Of a stretch of 64,000 bases of DNA, positions 10,462 through 21,404 are shown in pieces (the stretch's first letter is position 1; every line of letters begins with the position of its first letter). The notes beneath the pieces are model-generated. The model had not been told where the DNA came from and did no database searches. It saw only the letters and a program-made list of their open reading frames with translations. The position numbers and the translations under genes were made by a program. Source of the stretch: Isoetes taiwanensis (taxonomy: Eukaryota; Streptophyta; Lycopodiopsida; Isoetales; Isoetaceae); assembly GCA_021234155.1 (NCBI GenBank), contig JAJEKV010000341.1, positions 238,753-302,752 on the forward strand, written 5' to 3'.

Positions 10462-12690
10462 ATATATTTTTTTGAAGGACGACAAACTTTATTCACCAAT
10501 CAAAACGCTATAACAAAATAAAAGTGCAAAGGTAGAACTTTAGTCCCAGCAGATAAACTAATCCAACTGAGCATAATCACCTGCATATGCATAGGAATGA
10601 ATCTCAAATAAATATTTCAAATTAGTACTTCCTTTTTTAATCAAGAGAAGCGCAAATATGAGCTAGAACAATCTTTTTCTATGTCCATTAAAGAAGAATC
10701 TCAATTGCAGTGTCAATGCCCTTAAAGAAATACAATCTCCTCCTTTTCCAAAACGACCATAGAAAACAACCACACGTAAGATGAAAAGTTCATTTCCGCA
10801 GTCTAGGCCATGCAGCATCAGGGTAAATAACGAGCAGAATTTGCTGGCTAGATCGAGAGGTGCCAAGTAGGGTGAACAACCAAGACCATGCATGCCAAAC
10901 ACTCTCACGCAAGGAGAAACAATGCTCAGTACTCTCAATCCTTTGCTTATACAAAGGATAAAGCTCTAAAATTCTATTATCAAATTTATGGACCAGCTTG
11001 TTGAATCTGAGACATCTATTGATTATTTTCCACCACATAACTGCCACTTTGGGATGAAGAAACTTATCCCATACCCATGCCCAAACATTTTTCCACTATG
11101 GCTGAGAGACCTGAAGATGCCAGCTATTAGACGGAGGCAAGGTTTTGGAATGCAGAAGCAATTTATAAACAGAAGAAACAAAGCGCCATGGCTTGATGCC
11201 CTGATGGCAACCCCATGCATCTATTTCAATTTGTGGACCTGAATCATGTGGCAACAATGTAGGAGTACGAGTCCAAATTGCTCTATCCCACCTATACAGC
11301 AAGAATTTTGTTCTAAATTCTTCCCATGATAGCAGACGATCCAACTAATACCAGGCTGGAATAGTGCTTGTACCAGCTGCTACCCATTGCCGATGTGCCT
11401 TTGAATGAACAACACCACTCACAAGTACATTCTCTAGAGTGTCCTACAAAGGAATCCACCAGCATGGAGTAGACGACTAAAGACACACCTCAAAATTGAT
11501 ATAAAATAAAAACCTGGCAGTGTCTTAAGCATGAGCAACCCTTTCAGAAAGGGTGAAGCATTAAGATATGAATGTATATGATCAACCTTTGCCAGTTGTC
11601 TTGCATTCCTCAGCTATGGAAGATGCTCTACACATAGTTCCAATGGTATCATCCTTAGCACCGTCAGCTGCAGCTATAGTTCCTACCACTCTCCCCGTTG
11701 TTGCTTCTGCTTCTCATGCTTCTGAGGTTATTATGGCTGATGGTCCTAATCTTCAGTGCGCTTAAGAGTCATGGCAACAGGTCAATTGGAAGAAGGCAGC
11801 GAGGAAGAAGTCGGTTATGTCATCTCACGAGGCTATCCTGCCTCGTTCTATTCAGTGGCATGATAACTTGATGTCTGTTGATGATCATCTCGATGTTGCA
11901 GAACATGTCGATTGTGATGAGGCCATTAAACGCCTCAAGGTGGCACAAGGAGTATGATTATGTATTGTGTATGGGTGGTTTTGCTTAGTGGACCATCTCG
12001 TCCTCCAGGTTTCGAGTCCCATGTCACAGGTCCCTTGTATATATTTTGATATTTCTTGATAATAGATTGTCGTCCTTCAAGAAAAAAAAAAAAATGAATG
12101 TATATGATAAGGCAAAGCCAAGGAAAGAGAGGCTTAATGGTAGCCTTATGAAATGGAAGGCAATGCTGAATTGACTGCCTCAACAACCTCAAACTGGAGA
12201 ATCATCCTTACTAATGAGAATCCTCCAAATAAACTTCAATATCATGACCTTACTTTGGAGGTGAAAATCCAACATACCAAGACCACCAGCTGCCTTAGAT
12301 CTAATGCATTTCGCCCAAGCTACCTTGACATAGCTCCTTTCGCATTTCCACCCCAAATGAAGTTCCTAATGGTACAAACAATCTCCTCCATCTTACACAT
12401 AATGACTACCCAAATCCAAGAGCAAGAAGATACTTCTCCTGAAAACCCCAGTCAACACTATCAGATGCTTTAACAAAATCAGGTTTAAAAAACATCGCTT
12501 CATGAACCTATAATCAAGCGCAATATACTCTAAATCTCTAAAACTCATAAAAAGATCATGACATCATCTTCCAACTAGTCCCAGTACTTTTAAAAGAATT
12601 CAATAGGGAAGCCATCTAGACAAGGGCATTCATCCTTCTTTAAGAGAATCACACCTGCTTTTAAATCCTCCCATCATCTCAGAATTGAAA
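10462..12690 (-). mobile_element. 5'-truncated LINE, minus strand, split by a nested insertion
   Basis: On the minus strand, pieces at 12,690-12,109 and 11,567-10,470 read as a decayed LINE ORF2: an RT start resembling the DGFPIEFF motif near 12,610, then a C-terminal RT-zinc-binding region (VMWWKIINRC, about 11,040). There the usual CPLCKQ is YPLYKQ, so zinc ligands are lost. The 3' end at about 10,475-10,500 reads TTTGTCGTCCTTCAAAAA on the minus strand and matches the 3' ends of the elements at 12.07 and 26.09 kb. It is interrupted by the insertion at 11,583-12,093. Many stops and shifts show that it is dead. Confidence 0.7.
11583..12093 (+). mobile_element. 511-bp nested retroelement with LINE-type tail
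   Basis: Flanked by a perfect 15-bp target duplication ATGAATGTATATGAT (11,568-11,582 and 12,094-12,108) and ending in an A-run, so it was inserted by target-primed reverse transcription. The first ~360 bases have a reading frame (from the target-site ATG at 11,568) rich in Ala/Val/Ser with one internal stop, ending in WQQVNWKKAARKK, as in the gag-like ORF1 of plant LINEs. The last ~140 bases have weak tRNA-like A-box (GCTTAGTGG) and B-box (GTTTCGAGTCCC) matches and the same terminal TTGTCGTCCTTCAA as nearby LINEs. It is either an internally deleted LINE or a SINE-like chimera that borrows the LINE tail. Confidence 0.75.
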
Positions 12691-12922
12691 CAGGTCGTTG
12701 GACTACAGATGGAGGGCAGAGAATCCCCCGGCATGAGAGAATATGCCAGTGTTGCCACATGCGGACAGTCGAGGATGAGCACCATGCTCTGCAAGAGTGT
12801 CCGGCATATACGCATATCCGAGCAACACATGCTGATCTTAGATGCTCTGTGGCACCGCTGCATCAATTGCTGGTATCGCCAATGGTTGCACGTCTCGTAT
12901 CCTACATTTTGCATAATATAAA
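12690..12922 (+). mobile_element. Non-LTR RT zinc-binding fragment
   Basis: The + strand frame gives CQCCHMRTVEDEHHALQECP followed by AYTHIR, the C-x2-C...H-x5-C zinc-binding tail of non-LTR reverse transcriptases of the APE-endonuclease group. It is in opposite orientation to the LINE on its left and is a separate fragment. Only this tail is present. Confidence 0.6.
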
Positions 12923-12945
12923 TACTATTTCTATCTCTGTTGTGT

Positions 12946-13463
12946 GTTTCATCTCGACTATTTTTGCATGATGTGCTTAAATTGGTGAAATGTGTGCATA
13001 AGTTGAGAACAATATGGGTGTAATGTGGAGAAAATGTAAAAAATGTGCAAATATTGTGGAGGACGCATTTATGATGTACTGAAGTGGAACCTATGGACTT
13101 GAAGGAGTATTAAAGTCCTTAAGAAATATTTTCAATGGTTGACATTCTGATGATGTGTCATGAATCTGGAAGAGCATGCAAGATCTAGTGAACTTATGGG
13201 AGTTAGAATTTGGATCTAAGGTTGAGATTTGCCCAGATTTGGTGGCTAGGATCAAGTGCAATTTTGTATAAGATAGCCAAAATTCATGTTGAAGGCCCAA
13301 TTTTAGAAGATGACATCTGGGCAAAGTTCTTGAAGTTGTGAGTATCTTTCTTGATCAGTTGAATAATATCATGTTGAAGTATGATATTTTGAGTATGATT
13401 ATGTGATTCTCTCATGTGTTATCTCAATTTCTCTAATCTCAAATGAAGTTAAGTTTAGGTGCA
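12946..13463 (+). repeat. Dispersed repeat family, copy 1 (copy 2 at 22,539-23,095)
   Basis: More than 90% identical by eye to 22,539-23,095 in the same orientation, from TGACTATTTTTGCATGATGT to AAATGAAGTTAAGTTTA. Copy 2 has about 45 extra bases near 22,767. No long open frame; likely part of a non-autonomous retroelement, but no terminal repeats are seen. Confidence 0.8.
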
Positions 13464-13661
13464 GCCCTCCTAACCGCATCATATTGAAGCATGCATTCTT
13501 TTTATGATATTCTTGAAGATGTTTCTTCCATGAATTTGAAGGTAAGTCTTATGCAATCCCATGCAATAATTTTCCTTCGAGTTATTTTTAAAGTCCAACC
13601 TTGAAGATCAAGAAACAATGGCACTATTATTTCTCAACTAGAAAAAGTGCCCAGCGTTGCT

Positions 13662-13853
13662 GGGCTTCTCGTCGAGATTAAATTCAAAAGTTAATAAGAA
13701 TATGATTTATAAATTCAAGGGGTGCAAATTCATATACATTGTCATTTTCATTGTTTTGGGCTTCTCGTCGAGATTAAATTCAAAAGTTAATAAGAATATG
13801 ATTTATAAATTCAAGGGGTGCAAATTCATATACATTGTCATTTTCATTGTTTT
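13662..13853 (+). repeat. Perfect tandem duplication, 96-bp unit
   Basis: 13,662-13,757 is repeated at 13,758-13,853 with no difference that I can see. The identity suggests a recent event or an assembly artefact. The first copy is preceded by GCCCAGCGTTGCTGGGC, a short perfect palindrome. Confidence 0.85.
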
Positions 13854-14234
13854 ATAATATGGTTATTTCTATATTTCTCATCTATGTTACAAATCTGTAG
13901 ACCAAGAGCTATGTTTTCAAAAGCTTTGCAAAAAAAAAGGGGGAAAAGAAAGCTTTGGAATATCTTTGAATGACATTTTAGCTTATTAGGTAAAAAAGTT
14001 GAAGACCTACTATACTTATTAGTGATGCATTTTGGTTTTTGGTGATGATGTATTCGAAATGAGAGGTTGCATCCATTACATTTCTCTAAGAATATGAGAG
14101 ACAAAGGTCCGAATATAAATGACTCCACTCGTTATTCAGCGCAGAATCTTTGGTTCCTTATGGTATGAGTTCTAGAATTTCATTTCATTTGGCAAACCGC
14201 AACATTGAAACATTTGAAGAAAGATAGCCCCCTT

Positions 14235-14585
14235 AAACCCCCTTAAAATCCCCCTTAAACCCCCTTTGGTTTGGATGCATATTCACACGGGGGGTGACTC
14301 CGGGCAACGAGAGCTGTTGGATAGGCATATTCACCCCTTATTCCTTAATCTACACCGCACGAAAAGTTCCTCGTTTGTGGGGTATGCAAGTACAAAATTT
14401 GCTATCTTGTATAACAAGATTTGCAAAATACTATAAGATTTCAAGTTTAAATACTATATGGTGTTGATTTTTTAATGCGTGCAAAATACAATTATGAGGG
14501 CTCTCGCCTTTTCACGTCACCCCCCGTGTGAATATGCATCCAAACCAAAGGGGGTTTAAGGGGGATTTTAATTTAAATGTGTTGG
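14235..14585 (+). mobile_element. Long-TIR MITE, copy B
   Basis: The left arm (about 14,238-14,310: CCCCCTTAAACCCCCTTTGG, then ATTCACACGGGGGGTGAC) is nearly the reverse complement of the right arm (about 14,495-14,572). Related to 9669-10,007 in opposite orientation. The centre holds GTGGGGTATGC and no gene. Confidence 0.75.
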
Positions 14586-14705
14586 ACCCAATGGTTGTGT
14601 TAATTAATGTCAATGGTAGTTATGTGTTGGTTGTTAATGTCAATGGTTGTTATGTGTTGGGGGGTTTAATTTTTATATGTTGGATGTTAATGGTTTGTGT
14701 TGCAA

Positions 14706-14875
14706 AAAAAAAAATTTGGCCCCTTCGGGGCCTTAGGGACGTCTCCCGGTGTGACAAAAATTTTAGAATTCAAACCAGAAAAAAACTAGAAAAAACTTTT
14801 GGCCCCTTCGGGCCTTAGGAACATACCCAGGTGTGACAAAAAATTTAGAATTCAAACCAGAAAAAAACTAGAATT
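14706..14875 (+). repeat. Tandem duplication, about 84-bp unit
   Basis: TTTGGCCCCTTCGGGGCC at 14,715 and TTTGGCCCCTTCGGGCC at 14,798 begin two similar units that share GTGTGACAAAAA and AGAATTCAAACCAGAAAAA. The GGCCCCTTCGGGGCC core is a perfect hairpin in the first unit. Confidence 0.75.
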
Positions 14876-15460
14876 CATTTGAGGCTTTCATCACCTGTAA
14901 CTTTTGAATTTCATCACAATAAAACAAATAGAACATAAGTATAAGTTACCATAAAGATAGAGCAGATTGATCCCATTATTCTGAAAGTCATAAAGTTTGC
15001 AACACCCATACATAAACATTTTTCAACTGGAATTTAACAGCAGCCTTTGGCCTCCATGGATTCTTGTGGTGAGAAACCAAAGTGGGAAACTTTTCTGCTT
15101 GTTAGCACAAGGATCTAGAAGCCGTGGAATTTGCTTAATAACTGCCTCAAAATCTAAAAATGCATGGTAATTTTTTGCAAGCTTCATTCGGAATGAGCCA
15201 TAAAACAATATCCAATAGCGCAATCCTGTATTAATTAGCTGGTAGGATGTGAAAACCTACCAAACCCGGCCGAGAAATTGCTGTTTTAGCATATATAACT
15301 TAACCAAACATATCCATATCATACACCATCAAAAAGATCTCGGAGAGAGCTTTCCAACGCATAATAAAATCATCTCAAACAGAGCTCTGGATCAAAAGTT
15401 ATGATAAGAAATGTGTTGCCGGCGGGGAAACTGCACTACATGCGCCCTTCAAGGCCACAA

Positions 15461-15664
15461 AAAGAGGGCTTTTGTTATGAGCCATTGGTTGTTGACCATT
15501 ATGCACCACATGCACGAAAAAAGGGCTTTTGTTGTGAGCCATTGGTTGTTGACCATTATGCACCACATGCACAAAAAAAGGCTTTTGTTGTGAGCCATTG
15601 GTTGTTGACCATTATGCACCACACGCACAAAAAAAGGGCTTTTGTTGTGAGCCATTGGTTGTTG
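15461..15664 (+). repeat. Four-copy tandem repeat, 56-57 bp unit
   Basis: GGGCTTTTGTTGTGAGCC recurs at 15,466, 15,523, 15,579 and 15,636. Units alternate 57/56/57 bases, so each + strand frame passes through the array in turn. This gives repetitive open frames on both strands that do not show a real protein. There are no cas-like genes and the spacer-like parts are also repeated, so it is not a CRISPR array. Confidence 0.85.
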
Positions 15665-16139
15665 AATTTGGAAAAAAGGCTAAAATCAATGGCTCGAAAT
15701 GAGGCACTCTAGATCAATGCGCATTAGTACATCCATTTGAATACATCACGAAATCATAGGAAAACCTTAGTGAAAAGCGTACAAAAACACAAAGAAAACC
15801 CCCTGTTATTATGCTACATATTCCAAAACCTATTCCAGTAGGGTTCCACATGCACAAATAATTGAAGCAAAGGTTTCCAATGGAAAGGCATCCCTTATTA
15901 TTGAAAGCAAAGGTTTTTATGGAAAATTTGGAGCATTGCAAGAAGCTAGAATGTTTTTGAGAAACTGATCACCGTAATTTATTTTCTTGGAGCATCATGG
16001 CCAGACCATATGTGTATGCGAAAGATAGGCAGATTTTTGCAGACAATGAAGGTTGTTTGAACAAATAAATCAGGAACACAACTTCTGATGCCGCACAGTA
16101 CAAAGAACATGAACACATGATCTAAAACAAACCTCAATC

Positions 16140-16835
16140 CTTTCTTTTAGCTATCTGAGCTTGGCCATAGCTCATGTGGTCGTGCCGCATTGCCCCTGCC
16201 AGTTCCCACTCAAATATAATCAAAAGGGAGTGGAACCTGAGGGTAAAAAAGCAATGGCTTCTCTAGAAACTAAGACGCAGCATTAACTCTTTACCTCTAT
16301 TAGCTCCAACTGGTACCTCAAGAACACAACCTAGTCCTTCAATCTGCAGTTGTGAGAAAATCAATCATTGGAACTGCATATTACAACCCCATCCAAATGG
16401 ACATTTCAGAAAAGGTATATTATAAAAGTTGTTTTAACAGTTTTACTTGTAATGCTGTCTTTTATCATCTGAGGATGGAGTGTTGCCTTCCGATGCATGA
16501 AGTAAAGCAACTTGTTTCATGGTGATCTAGAAGAATAAGAATTTAACTAAGATAGATCCACCAACAAGGCTACAAGCTTTTAGATCCCCTTATCAACAAG
16601 AAATACCATTCTCCAAAGTAACATGTACTAAATTTCAGCTCTCTGCAATATGAGATACAGTCTGATCCACGTTCTCCTGATGCTCTTGGGCTCGCTGATG
16701 GAAGATAACATCCAAATACTTGATATCTTTACACAGTTCCACTTATTCGTTGCTTACAGAACTCTCCAAGTCGGCAAGTGACACAGAGACATGTTGACAC
16801 TCCAGGAATGTCACCTCGAGTGACATTCTTATATG
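16140..16835 (-). pseudogene. Unrecognised coding-like exons, minus strand
   Basis: Three minus-strand blocks look like exons of a real gene. About 16,830-16,640 reads ...SLADLESSVSNE, a stop, then ELCKDIKYLDVIFHQRAQEH, with helical coiled-coil character. About 16,345-16,295 starts after a CTGCAG acceptor with IEGLGCVLEVPVGANR and a GT donor. About 16,225-16,141 reads WELAGAMRHDHMSYGQAQIA. I do not recognise the family; a coiled-coil structural protein would fit. The in-frame stop near 16,755 suggests decay. Confidence 0.35.
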
Positions 16836-17119
16836 CGAAAATTACATAAAGGCAATATTACTTTAGAAACACAAGGAGTTGAAAGAATAAACGAAAATTC
16901 GTATGGCCATGGGAGCCCATATGACTAAATTAGTATAATCGTGTAATTACTAAGAAGAAGAATGCCCATTTACGAGTGGTAAACCGTTGGCTTTTCAAGA
17001 TTCAAATACCCAGGCGTCCCATAGCGACAAAGGAGATATACATACCCTTCCACAAGTTATAACTTGGCATGGCTCTGTCCACAAAGAAGGAAGCTATAAG
17101 CAATAACTATGAATTCAAT

Positions 17120-17206
17120 GGAGAGTTTGATCCTGGCTCACACTGGATGCTAGCACGATGCTTAAACAACGATGCTTAAACAACGCAAGTCTTGGATGGG
17201 AAGCAT
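17120..17206 (+). rRNA. Plastid-like 16S rRNA 5' fragment in nuclear DNA
   Basis: GAGAGTTTGATCCTGGCTCA is the conserved start of bacterial/plastid 16S rRNA; the next ~65 bases align with the usual ...GCTGGCGGCATGCTTAACACATGCAAGTC... region but with many changes and a 14-base duplication (ACGATGCTTAAACA). GATGGGAAG downstream is closer to plastid than mitochondrial genes. It is a degenerate organelle insertion and not a working rRNA. Confidence 0.7.
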
Positions 17207-17560
17207 CCATAATGGTATTTCTAGTGATACAATAAAAATACGCCAACAGTGTAATACAGTTGCACATCAATAAAGAAGTTGAAAGACAAACACAAGATCA
17301 TGAACAATGATTGAAGTAAGATCATGCACATCAGATAAATTATCATTTACAACCAATATACTAACTTAGAAACCCTTGCATGCACATAAAGAAACAGATG
17401 GCGACATTTCTTAAGATTACAACCCATTTTATATCCAGCAACAGTCCTCTTGATGGTCACCTGATTTCTAACATCAGGGCCAAGGAATTTCTTAGATATT
17501 TTAGCTTCAACAATCAAGAAAGAGCGCCGAAATATCGTCATCTATTCTTTTATATAAGAA

Positions 17561-17641
17561 AATGGCCAAGAGCAGGCCATTTCGCTTGGTTCGGACCAGG
17601 CGAAATGGCCGAACCAGGCGAAATGGCCTGCTCTTGGCCTT
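17561..17641. repeat. Near-perfect 80-bp hairpin
   Basis: The left arm 17,561-17,596 (GGCCAAGAGCAGGCCATTTC core) pairs with the reverse complement of 17,605-17,641 with about two mismatches, leaving a short loop. A second GGCGAAATGGCC-type unit in the right arm forms a short tandem copy. It lies about 400 bases before the first exon of the At4g18490-like gene. It could be a MITE remnant or a small-RNA hairpin. Confidence 0.75.
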
Positions 17642-17959
17642 TACCTATTACATTGGAGAACAATAATAAAGTGCAACAAAAAACCATTGATAGCTGGAGT
17701 GTTTCTGAAACAAAACTAAGGGGACGAATTCAGATTTATTTATATGTAGAAAATAACTGGGCAAATTATCCGGACCACAGATTGGCCCTGTCCCAACGGT
17801 AAGATGTGCACTATTATTTCGAGTCCGATACTGGTAGCTAGCTATGCCGGAAAGAATCTTCTCCTCCGGTAACAAGATGTCTTCAAAAGAGTTTGGTACG
17901 ATCAACTTTTGTTCTGTTATTTCGCTTCTCTACGCACATTTTAATCATTGAACAAGAAA

Positions 17960-20822
17960 ATGCCACAGATGATGACCTCGGAGACAATTTCCTTGCCTCT
18001 TGGAAACCTGGAAAGATAAATTTTGATGCCGGATTGGATCTTGGAGACTGCCCGCCTCGCATTTCCAGCTAGAAATTTTCCTTGGCAAAATTGTAATTTC
18101 TCCTGTACTTTTGAATTGCAGATTATTGAAATGCAGGAGAATTTCTCGTAGTGATCAAATTCTTGCAGGGATATGGACTTTGATTTCGATGGAGGATTTA
18201 GCAAATTAGCATCGTTTGACATAGATCTATCAGGCCTTGATTCTCCAAAGCAGGGGAATTCCCCAAAGAAAGGAGTCGCCAAGTCTCCAGGGAAATCTGA
18301 AAATAGGAAGCCGAACCCTGAGAACATGGATATTGATTTCGATTTCAACGGATTCTCAAGGTATGTATGCTTCTTTCATATGAAACCCAATCTACCAATA
18401 TTTTACATTTTGTGTCGCCAGGTTCGACACATTTGAATTGGATGAACCAGAAATCTTCAACAAAGACCGAGTTGAGATTCCTAAAAAGCCATTAGAAAAA
18501 AAAAGAGTTTAGCTGTTCTAGGTTAAGCGGCAAATCATTTCTTAGCGACAAGAATAAGTTTTCTATGAAAACTTCTCACCTTCTAGATAAAAGCGATCCA
18601 TCTGGGCCAAAGTCAAAAACCTGAGAGGAGTGTTCTATCTCTGGATTTTCGGAAAAGATGCATACACTTTCTGCCAGGGTCTTGTCTCAGAAATCTGAAA
18701 ATGCTAACACAGATTTAAAATCGAGATGCATAGATGAAGCAGAATCCTCGTTTAGAGCAGAACCTGCTGAGAAAGAACACCATCATGTGGAAGATTCAAA
18801 AGCCAAAGAGAATAGTTGCCTTGATACTGTTGGTCCTGAAAGAGAAGATCTTAAATCCACACCTACCTTAGTGGAAGAAACAACAAATGATCAGCTCCAG
18901 ACAGAAAGGTATGCAGGTTCAGAAACAAAAGTAGAACAAGGGGATGAACTTCATGAAGATGTTGCAGAGCCAAAAGTAGAGCAAGGAAAACAGAGGCTGG
19001 ATGAGGACATTGCTCTTAACCAAAACCTAGGCAATGGTGAGAAAATTATTGTTGAGTTCCGAGATGAAGAGAGAGACGAGCTCAAGACTGCACCACCCGA
19101 TAGTGGTGGACAGGAATTGGACAAAAAGCTCAGTGGCTTTCAGCGGAGTGCCTTAGATGACACCAAGATAGTCCCAGACTGTGGTGAGAACATTGCCCAG
19201 GATTTACAGAATGGATTAGGAACAAGGTACCATGTTGCTAACTGACTGAAACTGCTGTCCTTACTTTTATTATGTTGTGTTTGTAAGGTTCTTATATTGC
19301 CATGATAGGGATGAAAGAGGGGACAATGCTTTTAACTCTCATCCTGAGCTCCCAATGTCGCCTTTGTTAGCAGCCTCACAACCATCTGACTTGCGGTCAG
19401 TTTTTCTCTGACTTCAGTATGTGGCTTCTATTACCATTAGGACTTAAGTGTTGGATAGCAGGGAAGGTTTTCAAAAGCATAGGTTGACCATAATAAATTC
19501 TTGCAGTTCATCCAAAAGTTCCCAAAGCTTACTAAAACGACCCTCCAAACCCTCTCTATCTACAAAATCAAGTCACAGGAACAAGCAGCATTCTGGAGAA
19601 AATATTTTGTCACCAAAGCTTGCTCAGACTAAAGCAGTTACACCATATTCAAAGGCCCAAATTAATATACTTCGATCACCCCTCCAGGTGATCAAGACAA
19701 ATATCAATCAGCAGGTCAATGTGAAATCTGTCAATGTTACTCGGTAAGAATTGATACGCCTAGCACCTTCTGAAATTTGCCTTACATGGATTTCAATATC
19801 ACATTCAGGCTTTCCATGAAGAAGGACGAATTACAGCCAACTTTGAAGCAAACCAGCCAAGGGCTGTTAGGTGCATCTATGGCTGCGAATATAAAACATG
19901 CTAGTGCTGGAAAAAAGTGCAAGTAGTTTCTAGTCTCAGAAGCGCTAATCCACACAAAAGGAAGCCATCAGAGGTTGTATTTAATCTGTTGTCATATGAC
20001 AACAAAACTCTCATGAATTCATTTCACTTTTGGCTGAACTTATTTGAATTCTTTTGCAAGCTTCTTCATATGAATAAGAATTTAACCCCAAGTAAAAAGA
20101 TAAGGGGAGCGATGGGAATGAATGTTCTTGCTAAAATCACGACTGAGAATGCACTCAGATAGCTGCATGTAACATGTGAATATCCCATGAAGTAAACTTT
20201 CGTTACTGATTATGAAGCTTCACAGGGTAGAAAGCAGACAAGCTTTTGAATTTGAGAGTGCAGAACAATCTCCTGGAGAAAGGATTCAACTTGGGCAGGG
20301 ATCAGCTTTGATGCGAGACTCGAAGAATCCACAACCTAGTGCAACTATGTCTGAGGTAAATAGATACTTTCTATAATCTGTGAAATACACAATGTATTGA
20401 ATGGTTTGCATATTCTTTCAGTTTGCCAAACCTTTTTCACCCTCACTGTTGATGGAAAGAAGGCCGAGCAACCTAGATGACATAATTGAGAACAATGAAA
20501 TAATTGAGAAGGCAGACAAATATAGCAAAGATCTGGAGGAAGTAATATCACAATCTCACAGCTTTTGTATATTGTAACTTCTCTGATAGTTTGGCATATG
20601 CCTGCATTGACACAGATGCGCAAAATGCTCAAGAAAAAGCAAGAGGAGGCCAAAGACCTGTTTGTAAAGGCATTGGTCAGTAACAATACGCTGCTGATGT
20701 TAAACAACCCGATGGAAGAAGATAAGATATCCTTAAATGCTTGCTGCTGGTTTATTCCATTTACTGCTGTAAAATTGTCAGATGTCCTAGAATTCTTAAC
20801 AATATGCACATCCAGAGCTTGA
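17960..20822 (+). pseudogene. At4g18490-like gene, frames apparently broken
   Basis: Homologue of the plant-specific, uncharacterised family typified by Arabidopsis At4g18490, known to me by its repeated MDFDFD/DIDFDFN acidic motifs and conserved C-terminus. A possible first exon (about 17,960-18,050) encodes DNFLASWKPGK. Further exons: 18,171-18,360 (MDFDFDG...), from 18,423 through 19,226, 19,309-19,395, 19,506-19,742, 19,809 onward, 20,227-20,353, 20,422-20,539 and 20,617-20,730. The last ends [20 protein letters not shown] then LLMLNNP, the family's C-terminal block. Most junctions are clean GT-AG sites with matching phase. Breaks: a frameshift in the A9 run near 18,500, a TGA near 18,622 and a frameshift in the A6 run near 19,912. 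The coding quality elsewhere suggests a recent pseudogene, or a living gene with consensus errors in A-runs. Confidence 0.7.
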
Positions 20823-20829
20823 AATTGTC

Positions 20830-21255
20830 AATACAAAATATTATTGACAAGTACTGCATAACGATGGAAGAGTAAACTGCGTGACATCATGCCTTAATTT
20901 TAAAGGGAGCTGTACATTCCACTCAGCCATAAGATCAGAAACCACCATGCTTGTTTTTTACATTTCTGTATGAGATATACAAAGTTCCTCCATTCCACAA
21001 GATGTACATTTTTGCAAATTGAGGCATAAATATCTGTCTCGTAATTTGAGGCATCAAATCCATGAAGAAGCAAACGATCGCCTTCAGCCAAACCATGTGG
21101 GCAAGATTCTATTCTACACATAACTGTGTCATTATTAATATTCATAAGCTACAACTATTTGCTTCTAAGACTTCCTTATAATGGATACTCAAGAGGATGT
21201 TGCAATGTAAAAGAAAACATATGTTTAAGCTTCATAAGAGTTAGAATTAGATTCT
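20830..21255. other. Non-coding stretch after the At4g18490-like gene
   Basis: Probably includes the 3' untranslated part of the preceding gene. No further gene supported. Confidence 0.4.
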
Positions 21256-21262
21256 GTCACAT

Positions 21263-21404
21263 CAATCCAGCACAGTGATGGCATCTGGTTGAATGCCTTG
21301 CTTTTGCATCTGTTCAAACAATGTATAGCCAGCCTACCCCTATTGTTCATACCGTAGCATTCTTGTAAGTTCTAGCCTTTTGCACATGCTAAATGCCGCT
21401 CCAT
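21263..21404 (-). pseudogene. Pentatricopeptide repeat (PPR) fragment
   Basis: On the minus strand one frame reads DGAAFSMCKRL, two stops, then GYTLFEQMQKQGIQPDAITV, a typical PPR repeat end as in organellar RNA-editing and processing factors. Two in-frame stops and the lack of neighbouring repeats show that it is a relic. A 105-codon open frame upstream on the same strand (21,689-21,372) is in another frame and I do not recognise it. Confidence 0.65.

Noticed and set aside
11950-12092. tRNA gene or tRNA-derived SINE
   Set aside because: The A- and B-box matches are weak and too close together, and no cloverleaf is apparent; kept only as a possibility under the 511-bp element.
15461-15664. 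Regular 56-57 bp repeat resembling a CRISPR array
   Set aside because: The whole unit repeats, with no unique spacers; eukaryotic setting and no cas genes. It is a simple minisatellite.
17380-17802. 140-codon + strand frame
   Set aside because: Runs through the hairpin and low-similarity flanks; no family resemblance or splice support.
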